This document shows positions 35,967 through 47,220 of a DNA stretch of 64,000 bases, piece by piece. Each line of letters opens with the position of its first letter. Within the stretch, counting starts at the first letter, position 1. The notes beneath the pieces are model-generated. The model searched no databases, had not been told where the DNA came from, and worked only from the letters and a program-made list of their open reading frames with translations. The position numbers were made by a program, and so were the translations under genes. Origin of the DNA: Paenarthrobacter nitroguajacolicus (GTDB lineage: Bacteria; Actinomycetota; Actinomycetes; Actinomycetales; Micrococcaceae); the NCBI RefSeq assembly GCF_029952445.1, contig NZ_JAQPPK010000014.1:62001-126000 (forward strand), in the 5' to 3' direction.

Positions 35967-37361
35967 GTGGCTATTTCTGAGCAACTGCCCGCAATGGTTT
36001 CCGACGGGGAAAGTGCAGCTACCTCTCGCGCCAAGCGGGTCCCACAAAAAGCGCGGGCAACAGCGTCCGCCACGGGCCGCAGCTATGTGATCGATACATC
36101 TGTCCTGCTTTCGGACCCCCACGCACTGTTGCGGTTCGCGGAGCACGAAGTCATCGTTCCCATCGTGGTCATCAGCGAGTTGGAAGGAAAACGCCACGAT
36201 CCCGAACTTGGCTATTTCGCCAGGAAAGCCCTGCGCCTCCTGGACGACCTCAGGATCGAACACGGGGGACTGGACCAAGCCATTCCATTGGGCAAGGACG
36301 GCGGACTTCTCAGGGTGGAGATGAACCATATCTCCCCGGAGGTGCTTCCGGCAGGTTTCCGCGGGGGCGATAACGACAGCCGGATTCTGGCCGTAGCCAA
36401 GAACCTGGCCAATGAGGGCCACAACGTCACGGTGGTCTCCAAGGACCTCCCCATGCGGGTCAAGGCATCGGCCATGGGGCTCCAAGCCGATGAGTACCGC
36501 AACGAATTGGTCAAAGACTCCGGTTGGACCGGCATGGCCGAGATTGAAGCCAACGACGACGAAATCACCGCCCTTTATGGTCACGAACCGGTCTTCATTC
36601 CGGCAGCCGCCGAACTTCCCGTCAACACAGGGCTGGTACTCCTTTCCAACCGGGGCTCCGCGTTGGGTCGGGTTGGAGCTGACAAGCAGGTGCGCCTGGT
36701 CAAGGGCGATCGTGATGTCTTCGGCCTCCACGGCCGCTCGGCGGAACAGCGGCTTGCGATTGACATGCTGATGGATCCCTCCGTGGGCATCGTGTCCATC
36801 GGTGGACGGGCAGGCACTGGAAAGTCAGCACTCGCCCTCTGTGCCGGCCTGGAAGCGGTCCTGGAGCGCCGAGAGCACCGCAAAGTGGTTGTGTTCCGCC
36901 CCCTCTACGCGGTAGGCGGGCAGGAGCTCGGCTACCTCCCGGGTTCCGAATCCGAGAAAATGAACCCATGGGCCCAGGCGGTGTTCGACACCCTCGGAGC
37001 CCTGGTCAGCCAGGAAGTGGTGGAAGAAGTCATGGATCGCGGCATGCTCGAGGTCCTGCCACTGACCCACATCCGCGGGCGTTCGCTGCACGATGCCTTC
37101 GTGATCGTGGATGAGGCGCAGTCCCTGGAGAAGAACGTTCTCTTGACCGTCATGAGCCGCATCGGGCAAAACTCCAAGATCGTCCTCACCCACGACGTCG
37201 CCCAGCGCGACAACCTCCGAGTGGGGCGCCACGACGGCGTTGCTGCAGTGGTTGAGACCCTGAAGGGACATCCGCTGTTCGGCCACATTACGTTGACCCG
37301 TTCCGAGCGTTCGCCGATTGCGGCCTTGGTGACGGAGTTGCTCGAAGGAGCTGAAATCTAG
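35967..37361 (+). CDS. phoH2: PhoH2: PIN domain fused to PhoH ATPase
   Basis: 464-residue protein. After a ~37-residue basic leader, a PIN nuclease domain (about 38-165) begins [12 protein letters not shown] with the metal-binding Asp and contains [11 protein letters not shown] and the [11 protein letters not shown] acidic motif. The PhoH domain has Walker [10 protein letters not shown] (about 279-287) and Walker [11 protein letters not shown]. Mycobacterial PhoH2 is an RNA helicase and RNase that is toxic unless balanced by an upstream small protein. GTG 35967 follows CTGGAG. An overlapping small frame lies upstream (see findings). Confidence 0.9.
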   Translation: MAISEQLPAMVSDGESAATSRAKRVPQKARATASATGRSYVIDTSVLLSDPHALLRFAEHEVIVPIVVISELEGKRHDPELGYFARKALRLLDDLRIEHGGLDQAIPLGKDGGLLRVEMNHISPEVLPAGFRGGDNDSRILAVAKNLANEGHNVTVVSKDLPMRVKASAMGLQADEYRNELVKDSGWTGMAEIEANDDEITALYGHEPVFIPAAAELPVNTGLVLLSNRGSALGRVGADKQVRLVKGDRDVFGLHGRSAEQRLAIDMLMDPSVGIVSIGGRAGTGKSALALCAGLEAVLERREHRKVVVFRPLYAVGGQELGYLPGSESEKMNPWAQAVFDTLGALVSQEVVEEVMDRGMLEVLPLTHIRGRSLHDAFVIVDEAQSLEKNVLLTVMSRIGQNSKIVLTHDVAQRDNLRVGRHDGVAAVVETLKGHPLFGHITLTRSERSPIAALVTELLEGAEI

Positions 37362-37376
37362 TCTCTTCAAGTGGTG

Positions 37377-37416
37377 CCAAGGGCCGTGGTCCGGTTCGCC
37401 GGGCCACGGCCCTTGG
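37377..37416. terminator. Bidirectional terminator between phoH2 and the GNAT gene
   Basis: Perfect 13-bp outer stem (37377-37389 with 37404-37416) and inner CCGG-TTCG-CCGG hairpin. No T-tract. Confidence 0.8.
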
Positions 37417-37417
37417 C

Positions 37418-38062
37418 CTAGAGCTTGAGGTACTTTTTCAGTTCTTCGTGGCCTTGGACTTTGAGGGTCCAGTCGGGGCGTTTGAAGGTGGCTGGGGTGA
37501 GGCGGACTCTTTGGACTTCCTCGACCTTTTCGCCCCAGCCGTCGCGGTGAATTCCGTTCGGTTCGTAGCCGAGGCTGGATGAGACGCCCAGGGATTGTTG
37601 GTTCCAGGCGGCGGCCTCCGACTCAGCCACTTCGGCGCCCAGATAATCGAAAGCAAAGCTGACGACGGCGGCGCGCATCTCTTTGCCGAAGCCCTGGCCC
37701 TGTATGGACTGCTTGAGCCAGGAACCCGTACTGACGGTCTTGAGCGTTTTGAAGTTCTTGGCGCCGAGGTCCTGCACGCCGAGGAATTGCTCGTCATGCC
37801 AGACCGCGAGGAGGAGCGTCCAGGAGTCGGGTGTGAAGTTGGCCCGGCACCGCCAGTACCACTGCGCCATGTTGGGCGCCAGCTCGGTGTCAGGCATTTC
37901 GGCCCATGGCATGCTGAACGGGCTCTTGCCTGGTTCGTGGATACCGGAGCGGGCCGCGTCCACGGCGGCGGGGATGTCGTCGTCGAGAATTGGACGGACT
38001 GTGAGCCTCGGGGTGGTGAGGGTCAGTCCGAACGGGGGCCATATTTCTGCCAGCGATGTCAT
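37418..38062 (-). CDS. GNAT family N-acetyltransferase (RimJ/RimL-like)
   Basis: 214 residues. LTTPRLTVRPILDDD at the start is typical of the RimJ/RimL group, and SIQGQGFGKEMRAAVVSFAF carries the acetyl-CoA pyrophosphate loop (Q-x-x-G-x-G form). NQQSLGVSSSLGYEPNG is the late conserved strand. Acceptor unknown; protein alpha-amine or small-molecule acetylation are both possible. ATG 38062 has a TAGGCT box at -12 to -7 and no Shine-Dalgarno. Confidence 0.88.
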   Translation of the reverse strand: MTSLAEIWPPFGLTLTTPRLTVRPILDDDIPAAVDAARSGIHEPGKSPFSMPWAEMPDTELAPNMAQWYWRCRANFTPDSWTLLLAVWHDEQFLGVQDLGAKNFKTLKTVSTGSWLKQSIQGQGFGKEMRAAVVSFAFDYLGAEVAESEAAAWNQQSLGVSSSLGYEPNGIHRDGWGEKVEEVQRVRLTPATFKRPDWTLKVQGHEELKKYLKL

Positions 38063-38068
38063 CGCCGT

Positions 38069-38074
38069 AGCCTA
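38069..38074 (-). promoter_or_regulatory. -10 box TAGGCT for leaderless GNAT mRNA
   Basis: On the minus strand TAGGCT lies exactly 12 to 7 bases before ATG 38062. Confidence 0.6.
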
Positions 38075-38075
38075 A

Positions 38076-38107
38076 CCCGGCAACCCGGCAACCTGGCAAC
38101 CCGGCAA
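38076..38107. repeat. Short tandem repeat, 8-bp unit x4
   Basis: CCCGGCAA repeated about four times (one copy CCTGGCAA) between the GNAT promoter and the next gene; the -35 region of the GNAT promoter would fall inside it. Confidence 0.7.
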
Positions 38108-38129
38108 ACCGGGAAACAACCGGGCGCCG

Positions 38130-38891
38130 TCAGGCGGCGGGGCCGATGTCCCAGGGAATGTGGCGCCGCACATCCGTGAGGTTCATCGACTCCGCAAGGA
38201 ACAAGTCATCGAGCATATACTCGTCGACGCCCAAAATCTTTAGCCAATGGCCTGTGCCGGACGAATCTCCGTCGAGGCTCTGGCTGGCCACGCAGACCCC
38301 GGTGCCAATGTCGATCCGGAGGAGCGTCCTCCCGACATGGACCAGGGGGTGGATCGGATCGGAAGGGACGTAGGTCCGGCTCGGTGTCACGATCGCTTCC
38401 AAGGCCGGGCGGCCTTCGTGGTCCACCTCGCACATCGATTCGGCAAAAACGCGGTTGGTGTCCGGAAACTCGATGGGGACAGGTGCATTGCCCGCCAACT
38501 CCACCGGATCCAACGCCGCGGCGAGGCGGCCGTTGCCGAACGAGGGCTCGCCGTAAGCCGCCTCCGGACGGCGACGGACCAGCCCGGCGTCGTCGTATAC
38601 CGGCGTCACGAGGTGGGCCGGAAGCAACCAGGAGCGCCGGGTCGCGCTGACGTACATGTCATCACGGGAGTCGTTGATGCCGGTGGTGCTGTGGAGCAAC
38701 TGCCCATCAACCGTCTCAAGGCGGAGCGCCCCGGGACGTCGGAGCCAGGCGCGCACCAGGCTGGCCCCGGTGCCGGGTCGCTCAAGGTACTCGAACCGCA
38801 AAGTGGTCCACTTCCATGGCGAAGAGCGGCAAAGATTCCTGAATGTGGAGGACAAGTCAAAGCCCGGTACTTCTGCACTGTAGCGCCCCAT
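38130..38891 (-). CDS. Hypothetical protein, 253 residues
   Basis: No family recognised. The protein is soluble-looking (no signal peptide or membrane helix) and alternates beta-rich stretches: LRFEYLERPGTG, RAWLRRPGALRLETVDGQLL, RRPEAAYGEPSFGNGRLAAALDP, HPLVHVGRTLLRIDIGTGVCVAS. It ends DVRRHIPWDIGPAA. The pattern of paired strands is reminiscent of lipoprotein-carrier-like or outer beta-sheet folds, but this is only an impression. ATG 38891 (two codons inside the longest frame) is chosen because TAAACT lies at -12 to -7. Divergent from the prepilin peptidase. Confidence 0.75.
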   Translation of the reverse strand: MGRYSAEVPGFDLSSTFRNLCRSSPWKWTTLRFEYLERPGTGASLVRAWLRRPGALRLETVDGQLLHSTTGINDSRDDMYVSATRRSWLLPAHLVTPVYDDAGLVRRRPEAAYGEPSFGNGRLAAALDPVELAGNAPVPIEFPDTNRVFAESMCEVDHEGRPALEAIVTPSRTYVPSDPIHPLVHVGRTLLRIDIGTGVCVASQSLDGDSSGTGHWLKILGVDEYMLDDLFLAESMNLTDVRRHIPWDIGPAA

Positions 38892-38897
38892 ATCCAC

Positions 38898-38903
38898 AGT
38901 TTA
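38898..38903 (-). promoter_or_regulatory. -10 box TAAACT for leaderless hypothetical gene
   Basis: On the minus strand TAAACT lies exactly 12 to 7 bases before ATG 38891. Confidence 0.6.
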
Positions 38904-38940
38904 CCGAAGGGTTCAAGCAGGCCCGACGGATAAAACGGGA

Positions 38941-38946
38941 TAGCAT
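38941..38946 (+). promoter_or_regulatory. -10 box TAGCAT for leaderless prepilin peptidase mRNA
   Basis: TAGCAT lies exactly 12 to 7 bases before GTG 38953. Confidence 0.6.
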
Positions 38947-38952
38947 CCGAAG

Positions 38953-39504
38953 GTGATCCGACGACTCTCCGAGCTCTGGACAGCAAGCCCCGTGGGCTTC
39001 TGGTTGCTGGCGGCTGCTTGCCTGTATTTCGTGGTGATGGCTGTCCGGCTCACGGTTATCGATATCCGGAGCCACTTGCTGCCGAACCGCATCGTGTTTC
39101 CGTCCTATGGCGTGGCCGGTGTCCTGCTCCTGGCTGCGGCGGTTTTGGCGTCTTTCCCGGAGGCGGGCAACGGCCATGCGGCGTCTGCGGCTCTATTTGG
39201 GGTACCGGGACTGGCGGCACTGGCCGGCGGAGTTGTCCTCTGGCTCTTCTATTTCGTGCTGCGTTTCATCCATCCGCCCGGCATGGGCTTTGGCGACGTG
39301 AAGCTGGCCGGTGTGCTGGGCCTTTATCTGGGCTACTTGGGCTGGAGCCATCTCTTTGCGGGAACCTTCGCGGCCTTCCTGCTGGGAGGGCTGTGGAGCC
39401 TCGCCGTCCTTGCCACGCGACGCGGAACCATGCGCTCGGCCATCCCGTTCGGTCCCTTCATGCTGGCCGGAGCGGCCGCCGCAATGGTGCTGCTGCCAGC
39501 TTGA
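38953..39504 (+). CDS. A24 family prepilin peptidase (short, peptidase domain only)
   Basis: 183-residue membrane aspartyl protease processing type IV pilin-like leaders. The two catalytic Asp are D37 in LTVIDIRSHLLPN and D115 in GMGFGDVKLAG. The N-terminal Cys/methylase domain of PilD is absent, as in TadV/CpaA-type enzymes of actinobacterial Flp pili. No pilin or tad gene is in the window, so its substrates lie elsewhere. Confidence 0.9.
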   Translation: MIRRLSELWTASPVGFWLLAAACLYFVVMAVRLTVIDIRSHLLPNRIVFPSYGVAGVLLLAAAVLASFPEAGNGHAASAALFGVPGLAALAGGVVLWLFYFVLRFIHPPGMGFGDVKLAGVLGLYLGYLGWSHLFAGTFAAFLLGGLWSLAVLATRRGTMRSAIPFGPFMLAGAAAAMVLLPA

Positions 39505-39570
39505 GGCTAGCCTGTCTGCAAAGGCTGCAACCGCCGCCGGACCGATCACGCTTATGAGGAACGCTGAACC

Positions 39571-40047
39571 ATGGGTGCACCGGATTTCGTGCTCAGACTG
39601 CGGGAGAAGATTGGCCATGATCCACTGTGGCTCCCGGCCGTCCGGGGGGTGGTGTTTGACGACGAAGGCAGGGTGCTGCTGGGCCAGCGCGCCGATAACG
39701 GGCATTGGGCCCTCATCACCGGAATGCTGGAACCGGGCGAACATCCAGCGCCGGGGCTCGTGCGTGAAATCTTTGAGGAAACAGCGGTGGTGGCAGAGAC
39801 CGAGCGGATCATCGGCGTCGGCGTCGTGGGTCCGGTGACCTTTCCGAACGGTGACGTTTGCGACTTCCTGGACATCACGTTCCGCTGCAGATATGTGTCC
39901 GGCGAAGCCCGGGTCAACGACGACGAATCCCTGGCCGTGGGGTGGTTTGCCTTGGACGACCTCCCGGAAATGAGCGCCGGAAACCTTGAAGCCATCAGGC
40001 TGGCCACGGAGCCCGAAGGCCCCGTGGCTTACCAGATGGAGGACTAG
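39571..40047 (+). CDS. NUDIX hydrolase
   Basis: 158 residues. The Nudix box is G51-x5-E57-x7-R65-E66-I-F-E69-E70, complete for metal binding; A72 replaces the usual last Gly. LPAVRGVVFDDEGRVLLGQR begins the fold. Substrate unknown (a nucleoside diphosphate derivative or ADP-ribose type). ATG 39571 follows TGAGGAA. Its stop codon abuts the stop of the convergent MFS gene with no base between. Confidence 0.9.
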   Translation: MGAPDFVLRLREKIGHDPLWLPAVRGVVFDDEGRVLLGQRADNGHWALITGMLEPGEHPAPGLVREIFEETAVVAETERIIGVGVVGPVTFPNGDVCDFLDITFRCRYVSGEARVNDDESLAVGWFALDDLPEMSAGNLEAIRLATEPEGPVAYQMED

Positions 40048-42372
<2,325 letters not shown>

Positions 42373-42389
<17 letters not shown>

Positions 42390-42427
42390 AAAGTAAAGTT
42401 TTGCACTCAAAAGAGGAAAGTGCAAAA
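42373..42427. promoter_or_regulatory. Likely TetR operator cluster
   Basis: TTTTGCACT (42400-42408, with preceding T) and AGTGCAAAA (42419-42427) form an inverted repeat with an 11-base spacer; a third half-site TTTGCACT lies at 42373-42380 inside the start of the gene. The putative -10 of the tetR gene lies between them. Confidence 0.5.
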
Positions 42428-42460
42428 AGATAGCCGTGTGCCGTCTCTCACACATCCCGG

Positions 42461-42512
42461 GTACGACGACGGCCGGTACCTTCCGTGCGGAAGGTACCGG
42501 CCGTCGTCGTAC
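42461..42512. terminator. Perfect 24-bp palindromic terminator between fumC and the TetR promoter
   Basis: Arms 42461-42484 and 42489-42512 are perfectly complementary with a GTGC tetraloop. Probably terminates fumC; no clear T-tract on its strand. Confidence 0.85.
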
Positions 42513-42541
42513 TCTTAGTGCCTCCGGTGAGGCTGGTTGTC

Positions 42542-43969
42542 CTAGGCCTTGTGGGCCGGGGACGTCATGGTGGTGACGTCCAGGGCCTTGTCCAGGTCAG
42601 CCTCGGAAACCTTTCCTTCACCTTCGCCTACGAAGCCGAGCTTCTCGGTTGCCTGGCGGATGGTCAGGCCTTCCTTGACGGCGATCTTGGCGATCTTTGC
42701 TGCGTTTTCGTAACCGATGTACTTGTTCAGGGGCGTCACGATGGACGGGGAAGCCTCAGCGAGGAAGCGGGCGCGCTCGACGTTCGCGGTGATGCCGTCG
42801 ATCATCTTGTCGGCCATGACGCGGCTGGTGTTGGCCAGCAGGCGGATGGACTCAAGGAGGTTGGCGGCCATGACGGGGATGCCAACGTTCAGTTCGAAAG
42901 CGCCGTTGGTGCCGGACCAGGCGATCGCGGTGTCGTTGCCGATGACCTGGGCGCAGACCATGATGGACGCTTCGCAGATGACCGGGTTGACCTTGCCGGG
43001 CATGATGGAGGATCCCGGCTGGAGGTCGGGGATGGCGATTTCGCCGAGGCCCGTGTTGGGGCCCGAACCCATCCAGCGGAGGTCGTTGTTGATCTTCATG
43101 AAGGAGATCGCGATGTTGCGGAGCTGGCTGGAGCCTTCGATCAGGCCGTCGCGGTTTGCCTGGGCCTCGAAGTGGTCGCGGGCTTCGGTCAGCGGCAGGC
43201 CGGTGTCGGCGGCGAGCAGTTCGATGACGCGTTCCGGGAAACCTGCGGGGGTGTTGATGCCGGTACCAACGGCGGTGCCGCCCAGGGGTACTTCGGCAAC
43301 GCGGGGGAGTGCTGCGTTAATGCGCTCGATGCCGTAGCGGACCTGTGCTGCGTAGCCGCCGAACTCCTGGCCAAGCATGACCGGGGTGGCATCCATGAGG
43401 TGCGTGCGGCCGGACTTGACGACGTCCTTGAACTCCTCGGCCTTGCGGTCAAGCGATGCTGCCAGGTACTCAAGGGCTGGGATCAGGTCATTGATCAAGG
43501 CCGAGGTGGCGGCAACGTGGACGGACGTCGGGAAGACGTCGTTGGAGGACTGCGAAGCGTTGACGTGGTCGTTGGGGTGGACCACCTTGTCGCTGCCCGA
43601 GGCCGAGAGGGCGCGGGAGGCCAGTTCGGCGATGACCTCGTTGGTGTTCATGTTGGACGAGGTGCCCGAGCCGGTCTGGAAAACGTCAATCGGGAAGTCG
43701 CCGTCGTACTTACCGGTTGCAACCTCATCGGCAGCAGCAGCGATGGCCTCGGCGAGCTCACCATCGAGCACCCCCAGTTCGGCGTTCGCCAGTGCGGCAG
43801 CCTTCTTTACGCGGGCCAGGGCCTCGATGTGGGTGCGCTCAAGCGTCTTGCCGGAGATGGGGAAGTTCTCCACAGCACGCTGCGTCTGGGCGCGGTACAG
43901 GGCGTTCACGGGGACGCGAACTTCGCCCATCGTGTCATGTTCAATACGGAACTCAGTGGTGGAAGTCAT
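42542..43969 (-). CDS. fumC: Class II fumarate hydratase
   Basis: 475-residue TCA-cycle enzyme converting fumarate to malate. [12 protein letters not shown] is the superfamily signature with the flexible catalytic Ser loop; [26 protein letters not shown] and [12 protein letters not shown] are the other conserved regions. Codon bias is strong. ATG 43969 carries the TAAGCT leaderless -10. Near glpX and DUF4245 as in mycobacteria. Confidence 0.97.
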   Translation of the reverse strand: MTSTTEFRIEHDTMGEVRVPVNALYRAQTQRAVENFPISGKTLERTHIEALARVKKAAALANAELGVLDGELAEAIAAAADEVATGKYDGDFPIDVFQTGSGTSSNMNTNEVIAELASRALSASGSDKVVHPNDHVNASQSSNDVFPTSVHVAATSALINDLIPALEYLAASLDRKAEEFKDVVKSGRTHLMDATPVMLGQEFGGYAAQVRYGIERINAALPRVAEVPLGGTAVGTGINTPAGFPERVIELLAADTGLPLTEARDHFEAQANRDGLIEGSSQLRNIAISFMKINNDLRWMGSGPNTGLGEIAIPDLQPGSSIMPGKVNPVICEASIMVCAQVIGNDTAIAWSGTNGAFELNVGIPVMAANLLESIRLLANTSRVMADKMIDGITANVERARFLAEASPSIVTPLNKYIGYENAAKIAKIAVKEGLTIRQATEKLGFVGEGEGKVSEADLDKALDVTTMTSPAHKA

Positions 43970-43975
43970 GGGGCT

Positions 43976-43981
43976 AGCTTA
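43976..43981 (-). promoter_or_regulatory. -10 box TAAGCT for leaderless fumC mRNA
   Basis: On the minus strand TAAGCT lies exactly 12 to 7 bases before ATG 43969. Confidence 0.6.
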
Positions 43982-44056
43982 TGGCGATTCGACGCCTCAC
44001 AGAAAACCCGGGGGAGAGTGCTACGTGCTCCGGCTTTGACGCCGGAGCACGTCCTC

Positions 44057-44671
44057 CTAGAGCTTGCCGATCCCTGAAACGAGGGCCGCACGGCCTTCGT
44101 CGAGCTTGTAGGACAGGCCGACGACGGCGACGCGGCCGTCGTCGATGGCGTCGGAAATCACACGCGAGCTGTCGGCCAGACGGGCAGCGGTCTGCTTGAC
44201 GTGCTCCACTACCATCTCGTTGACGTCTTCCTGCTCGTTGCGCTTGGCTGTCAAAACGGACGGTGTGATGCGCTCAACGAGGTCGCGGATGAAGCCCGCA
44301 GGCATTTCACCGGTTTCGACGGCGGCCTTGGTGGCTGTCACTGCGCCGCAACTGTCGTGGCCGAGGATGACGATCAAGGGGACCCGGAGCTGGCTGATGC
44401 TGTATTCCAGGGAACCGAGGACGGCGTCGTCGATCACCTGGCCGGCGGTCCGGACCACGAAGGCATCGCCGAGACCGAGATCAAAAATGATCTCGGCGGC
44501 GAGCCTGGAATCCGAACAACCAAAGATCACGGCGAACGGGTTCTGGTCATTGAGCAGGGACGAGCGGCGGGCGGCATCCTGGTTGGGGTGCAGGGATTCG
44601 CCGGAGACAAAGCGTTCGTTGCCCTCGCGGAGACGGCGCCACGCCAGGGCTGGAGTCAGGTAAGTAGGCAC
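44057..44671 (-). CDS. Beta-class carbonic anhydrase
   Basis: 204-residue zinc enzyme hydrating CO2. Zinc ligands C52, H105 and C108 are in FGCSDSR (with D54/R56 dyad) and ILGHDSCGA. The length and N-terminus fit the family. GTG 44671 is preceded by TAAAGT at -13 to -8, one base off the strict leaderless spacing, and by a weak AAGG. Confidence 0.94.
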   Translation of the reverse strand: MPTYLTPALAWRRLREGNERFVSGESLHPNQDAARRSSLLNDQNPFAVIFGCSDSRLAAEIIFDLGLGDAFVVRTAGQVIDDAVLGSLEYSISQLRVPLIVILGHDSCGAVTATKAAVETGEMPAGFIRDLVERITPSVLTAKRNEQEDVNEMVVEHVKQTAARLADSSRVISDAIDDGRVAVVGLSYKLDEGRAALVSGIGKL

Positions 44672-44728
44672 GAACCTTACTTTACGACGCCGGCAGGGCA
44701 GTCCGTGAAACTATTGCGCCCGAAGTGC

Positions 44729-45412
44729 TCAGGCTGACGGCGACGCCGAACCGGAAGGTGCCGTGCCCTGGTCGGCAGACTTGACGACGGCAGCGGCCAG
44801 GGTCGCGAACTCATCGAGGCTGGCCGTGCCACTCAGGATGATGGTGGTGCCTTTGTACTCCAGGACCATGCTGCGCTTTTCCTTGCCCGAGTCGCGCAGT
44901 TCCCACTCCTGGCCGCCGGCGTTGCGGGTTCCGGTCACCGGGAGGTTGCCGGTCTGCTGCAGCGTCCAGGTGGGGTTGGCCTTATTGGTCTGGGTGACGC
45001 CAATGAAAGCTTCCTTGGGAGTCAAGTAGCCAACCTCCCAGGTGGGCACGCCGGTTCCGCTGCCGGATTCCCAGCGGGCGTAATTCGGGGTGAATGTGTC
45101 GCCGGTATCAGGCGATACGGGTGTGAATCCCGCCACACCTTCGGCGTTTTTGGCGATGGAAGCGACATCAATAGGCGGCCTGAAGCTTTCGCCCTTGGGG
45201 GCGGGATTCATCAAGACGATGGGGAGGAAAGCCAGCACGCAGAGCAAAAGTGCGATGACCATGCCAATGACGGAGGCGTTGGCCCGTTTGGCAGCTTTCG
45301 CCGCAATGACGGGTTTGTACGGGGCATCCGGGGCATCGGGGGCTTTGGTTTGGTCAGCCGCGGCAGCATCCGGTTGGTTGCCGGCAGCGGGCTTGTCCTG
45401 CGTTTCACTCAC
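44729..45412 (-). CDS. DUF4245 domain-containing membrane protein
   Basis: 227 residues: Asp/Ala/Pro-rich cytoplasmic leader (about 1-45), one membrane helix (about 48-70), then an extracytoplasmic DUF4245 domain (NYARWESGSGTGVPTWEVGY, LVLEYKGTTIILSGTAS-like strands) and a Ser/Ala tail. Function unknown. GTG 45412 is used (the longer frame to 45487 begins opposite the glpX promoter). It is divergent from glpX, an arrangement I recall as conserved in Actinobacteria. Confidence 0.85.
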   Translation of the reverse strand: MSETQDKPAAGNQPDAAAADQTKAPDAPDAPYKPVIAAKAAKRANASVIGMVIALLLCVLAFLPIVLMNPAPKGESFRPPIDVASIAKNAEGVAGFTPVSPDTGDTFTPNYARWESGSGTGVPTWEVGYLTPKEAFIGVTQTNKANPTWTLQQTGNLPVTGTRNAGGQEWELRDSGKEKRSMVLEYKGTTIILSGTASLDEFATLAAAVVKSADQGTAPSGSASPSA

Positions 45413-45514
45413 CCCTCCATGATCCCTTATCAAGGCAGGGAACACACATCGGGCAACCTCACCACCGGTATTGCGGGCGGTGGTCATTCAACGACTCCCG
45501 GTGGACGTGGCGAC

Positions 45515-45520
45515 TATGAT
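45515..45520 (+). promoter_or_regulatory. -10 box TATGAT of glpX
   Basis: Good sigma-70-like -10; a start near 45527 would give a leader of about 70 bases before GTG 45598. No clear -35. Confidence 0.45.
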
Positions 45521-45597
45521 CGTTGGTAGAGGAACCCCGGGTTGCCCCGCGCAACCATGTCCGGTCCCGTGAATCGTCACTCGAAGAAGAGGTTCAA

Positions 45598-46635
45598 GTG
45601 TCTCCTGCACCAATGACCCAGCAGTATTCCACGATTTCGCCGTCGCTCGCCGTCGGCATCGACGAACCCGACCGCAACCTTGCGCTTGAACTCGTCCGCG
45701 TCACCGAAGCTGCGGCAATCGCCGGTGGCCACTGGGTAGGTTTCGGCGATAAGAACAAAGCAGACGGCGCCGCCGTCGACGCCATGCGTTCGTTCCTTCA
45801 CACCGTCCACTTCAATGGCGTTGTGGTGATTGGTGAAGGCGAAAAAGACGAAGCCCCCATGTTGTTCAACGGCGAGCAGGTTGGTGACGGCACCGGTCCG
45901 GAGTGCGACGTCGCAGTCGATCCCATCGACGGAACCCGCCTCACCGCCCTGGGCATCAACAACGCCCTGGCTGTTCTGGCAGTGGCCGAGCGTGGCTCCA
46001 TGTTCGACCCCTCCGCCGTGTTCTACATGGAGAAGCTCGTCACCGGCCCGGAAGCTGCCGACATGGTGGACCTTCGCCTGCCCGTGAAGCAGAACCTGCA
46101 CCTGATCGCCAAGGCCAAGGGCGTCAAGGTCAACCAGCTCAACGTCATGATCCTTGACCGCGACCGCCACCGTCCGCTGGTTGAAGAAATCCGCGAGGCC
46201 GGTGCCCGCACCAAGTTCATCATGGACGGCGACGTTGCCGGCGCCATCGCCGCAGCCCGCACCGGCACCGGCGTCGACGCCCTCATGGGCATCGGCGGCA
46301 CGCCTGAAGGCATCGTTGCAGCCTGCGCCATCAAGTCGCTCGGCGGCGTCATCCAGGGCCGCTTGTGGCCGACGTCGGACGACGAGAAGCAGAAGGCCAT
46401 CGACGCCGGACACGACCTCGACCGCGTCCTGTCCACCAACGACCTCGTCACCTCGGACAACTGCTACTTCGCAGCCACCGGCATCACCGACGGCGACCTC
46501 CTGCACGGCGTCCGCTACCAGAAGGACCGCGTCCTCACGCAGTCCATCGTGATGCGCTCGAAGTCCGGCACCGTCCGTTTCGTTGACGCTGAGCACCACG
46601 CATCCAAGTGGGAGACGTACGCGCGCAAGGCGTAG
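45598..46635 (+). CDS. glpX: Class II fructose-1,6-bisphosphatase
   Basis: 345-residue gluconeogenic phosphatase. Metal and phosphate sites: GEGEKDEAPML, CDVAVDPIDGTRL (DPxDG), and MGIGGTPEGIVAACAIK. Actinobacteria usually rely on this GlpX type. GTG 45598 follows AGAGG; ATG 45613 (five codons later) is an alternative. Downstream lies a terminator and then the repeat block. Confidence 0.96.
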   Translation: MSPAPMTQQYSTISPSLAVGIDEPDRNLALELVRVTEAAAIAGGHWVGFGDKNKADGAAVDAMRSFLHTVHFNGVVVIGEGEKDEAPMLFNGEQVGDGTGPECDVAVDPIDGTRLTALGINNALAVLAVAERGSMFDPSAVFYMEKLVTGPEAADMVDLRLPVKQNLHLIAKAKGVKVNQLNVMILDRDRHRPLVEEIREAGARTKFIMDGDVAGAIAAARTGTGVDALMGIGGTPEGIVAACAIKSLGGVIQGRLWPTSDDEKQKAIDAGHDLDRVLSTNDLVTSDNCYFAATGITDGDLLHGVRYQKDRVLTQSIVMRSKSGTVRFVDAEHHASKWETYARKA

Positions 46636-46655
46636 TACCCCCTACGTACCAACTG

Positions 46656-46738
46656 AAGGACGGCGGGCATCGCTCGGCGGCTATCTCCTCGTACCTCGTC
46701 GATTTGATGCCGCTTTCGCGATACCCGCCGTCCTTTTC
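46656..46738 (+). terminator. Long hairpin after glpX
   Basis: Arms 46656-46673 and 46718-46735: 12 bp perfect, one mismatch, 5 bp; 44-base loop; followed by TTCTG. Confidence 0.6.
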
Positions 46739-46765
46739 TGTGCCCGCCCGGTTTCGGCTTCGCGC

Positions 46766-46800
46766 ATTTTTTGGTGGGGCGGTGCCGATGGGTGTACCGG
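46766..46800. repeat. ~210-bp repeat, truncated leading copy
   Basis: Weak match to the last ~35 bases of the repeat unit (T-run, then GG.G.GG.G.CGATGG.TGT-like end) directly before copy 1. Confidence 0.4.
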
Positions 46801-47011
46801 CGCCACCTACTTTGCCGATTAGGGCAGCCCGCCACGCCGTAATCAGCGGCGTGCCCCCTTCCGGGCGGGCCCAAAGTGGGTCGCAGCGGCACGTGGGGAC
46901 ATTTGAATTTGGGCGGCGTCAGGGCTGATGCGCGTCGCAAGCCCGACGGCGGTACTTGGGTGGGTGCCAGACGTCGGGCTTTCTTGGAGCGGCGCCCATG
47001 GAGTGCGCCGT
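46801..47011. repeat. ~210-bp structured repeat, copy 1
   Basis: 211-base unit beginning CGCCACCTACTTTGCCGATT. It contains hairpin 1 (CACGCCG 46833-46839 / CGGCGTG 46847-46853, with outer stem 46827-46832 / 46865-46870), a ~65-base conserved core with CCCAAAGTGGG and ACATTTGAATTTGG, and hairpin 2 (AAGCCCGAC 46939-46947 / GTCGGGCTT 46973-46981). No supported gene on either strand. Confidence 0.85.
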
Positions 47012-47220
47012 CGCCACCTGCTTTGCCGATTAGGGCAGCCGGACACGCCGTAACCGCCGGCGTGTCCCGACCCCAGCGGGCCCAAAGTGGGTCGCAGCGG
47101 GACGTGGGGACATTTGAATTTGGACGGCGTCAGGGCTGATCCGCGTCGAAAGCCCGACGGCGGTACTCGGGTGAGTGCCCGACGTCGGGCTTTCCGGGAG
47201 CGTGCCGCTGGATGTGCCGT
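47012..47220. repeat. ~210-bp structured repeat, copy 2
   Basis: 209-base unit, nearly identical to copy 1 in the core. Hairpin 1 is a perfect 10-bp stem (47041-47050 / 47058-47067); hairpin 2 is 11 bp (47149-47159 / 47183-47193) with TTT after it. Differences from copy 1 fall mostly in loops and linkers. Confidence 0.85.

Noticed and set aside
42390..42455. Longer N-terminus for the TetR protein
   Set aside because: The added residues are hydrophobic and unlike TetR N-termini, and the frame crosses the operator and putative -10.
42485..44077. Long open frame antisense to fumC
   Set aside because: Long antisense frames are common in GC-rich DNA; the fumC protein is full length with all motifs, and the antisense product is low-complexity and matches nothing.
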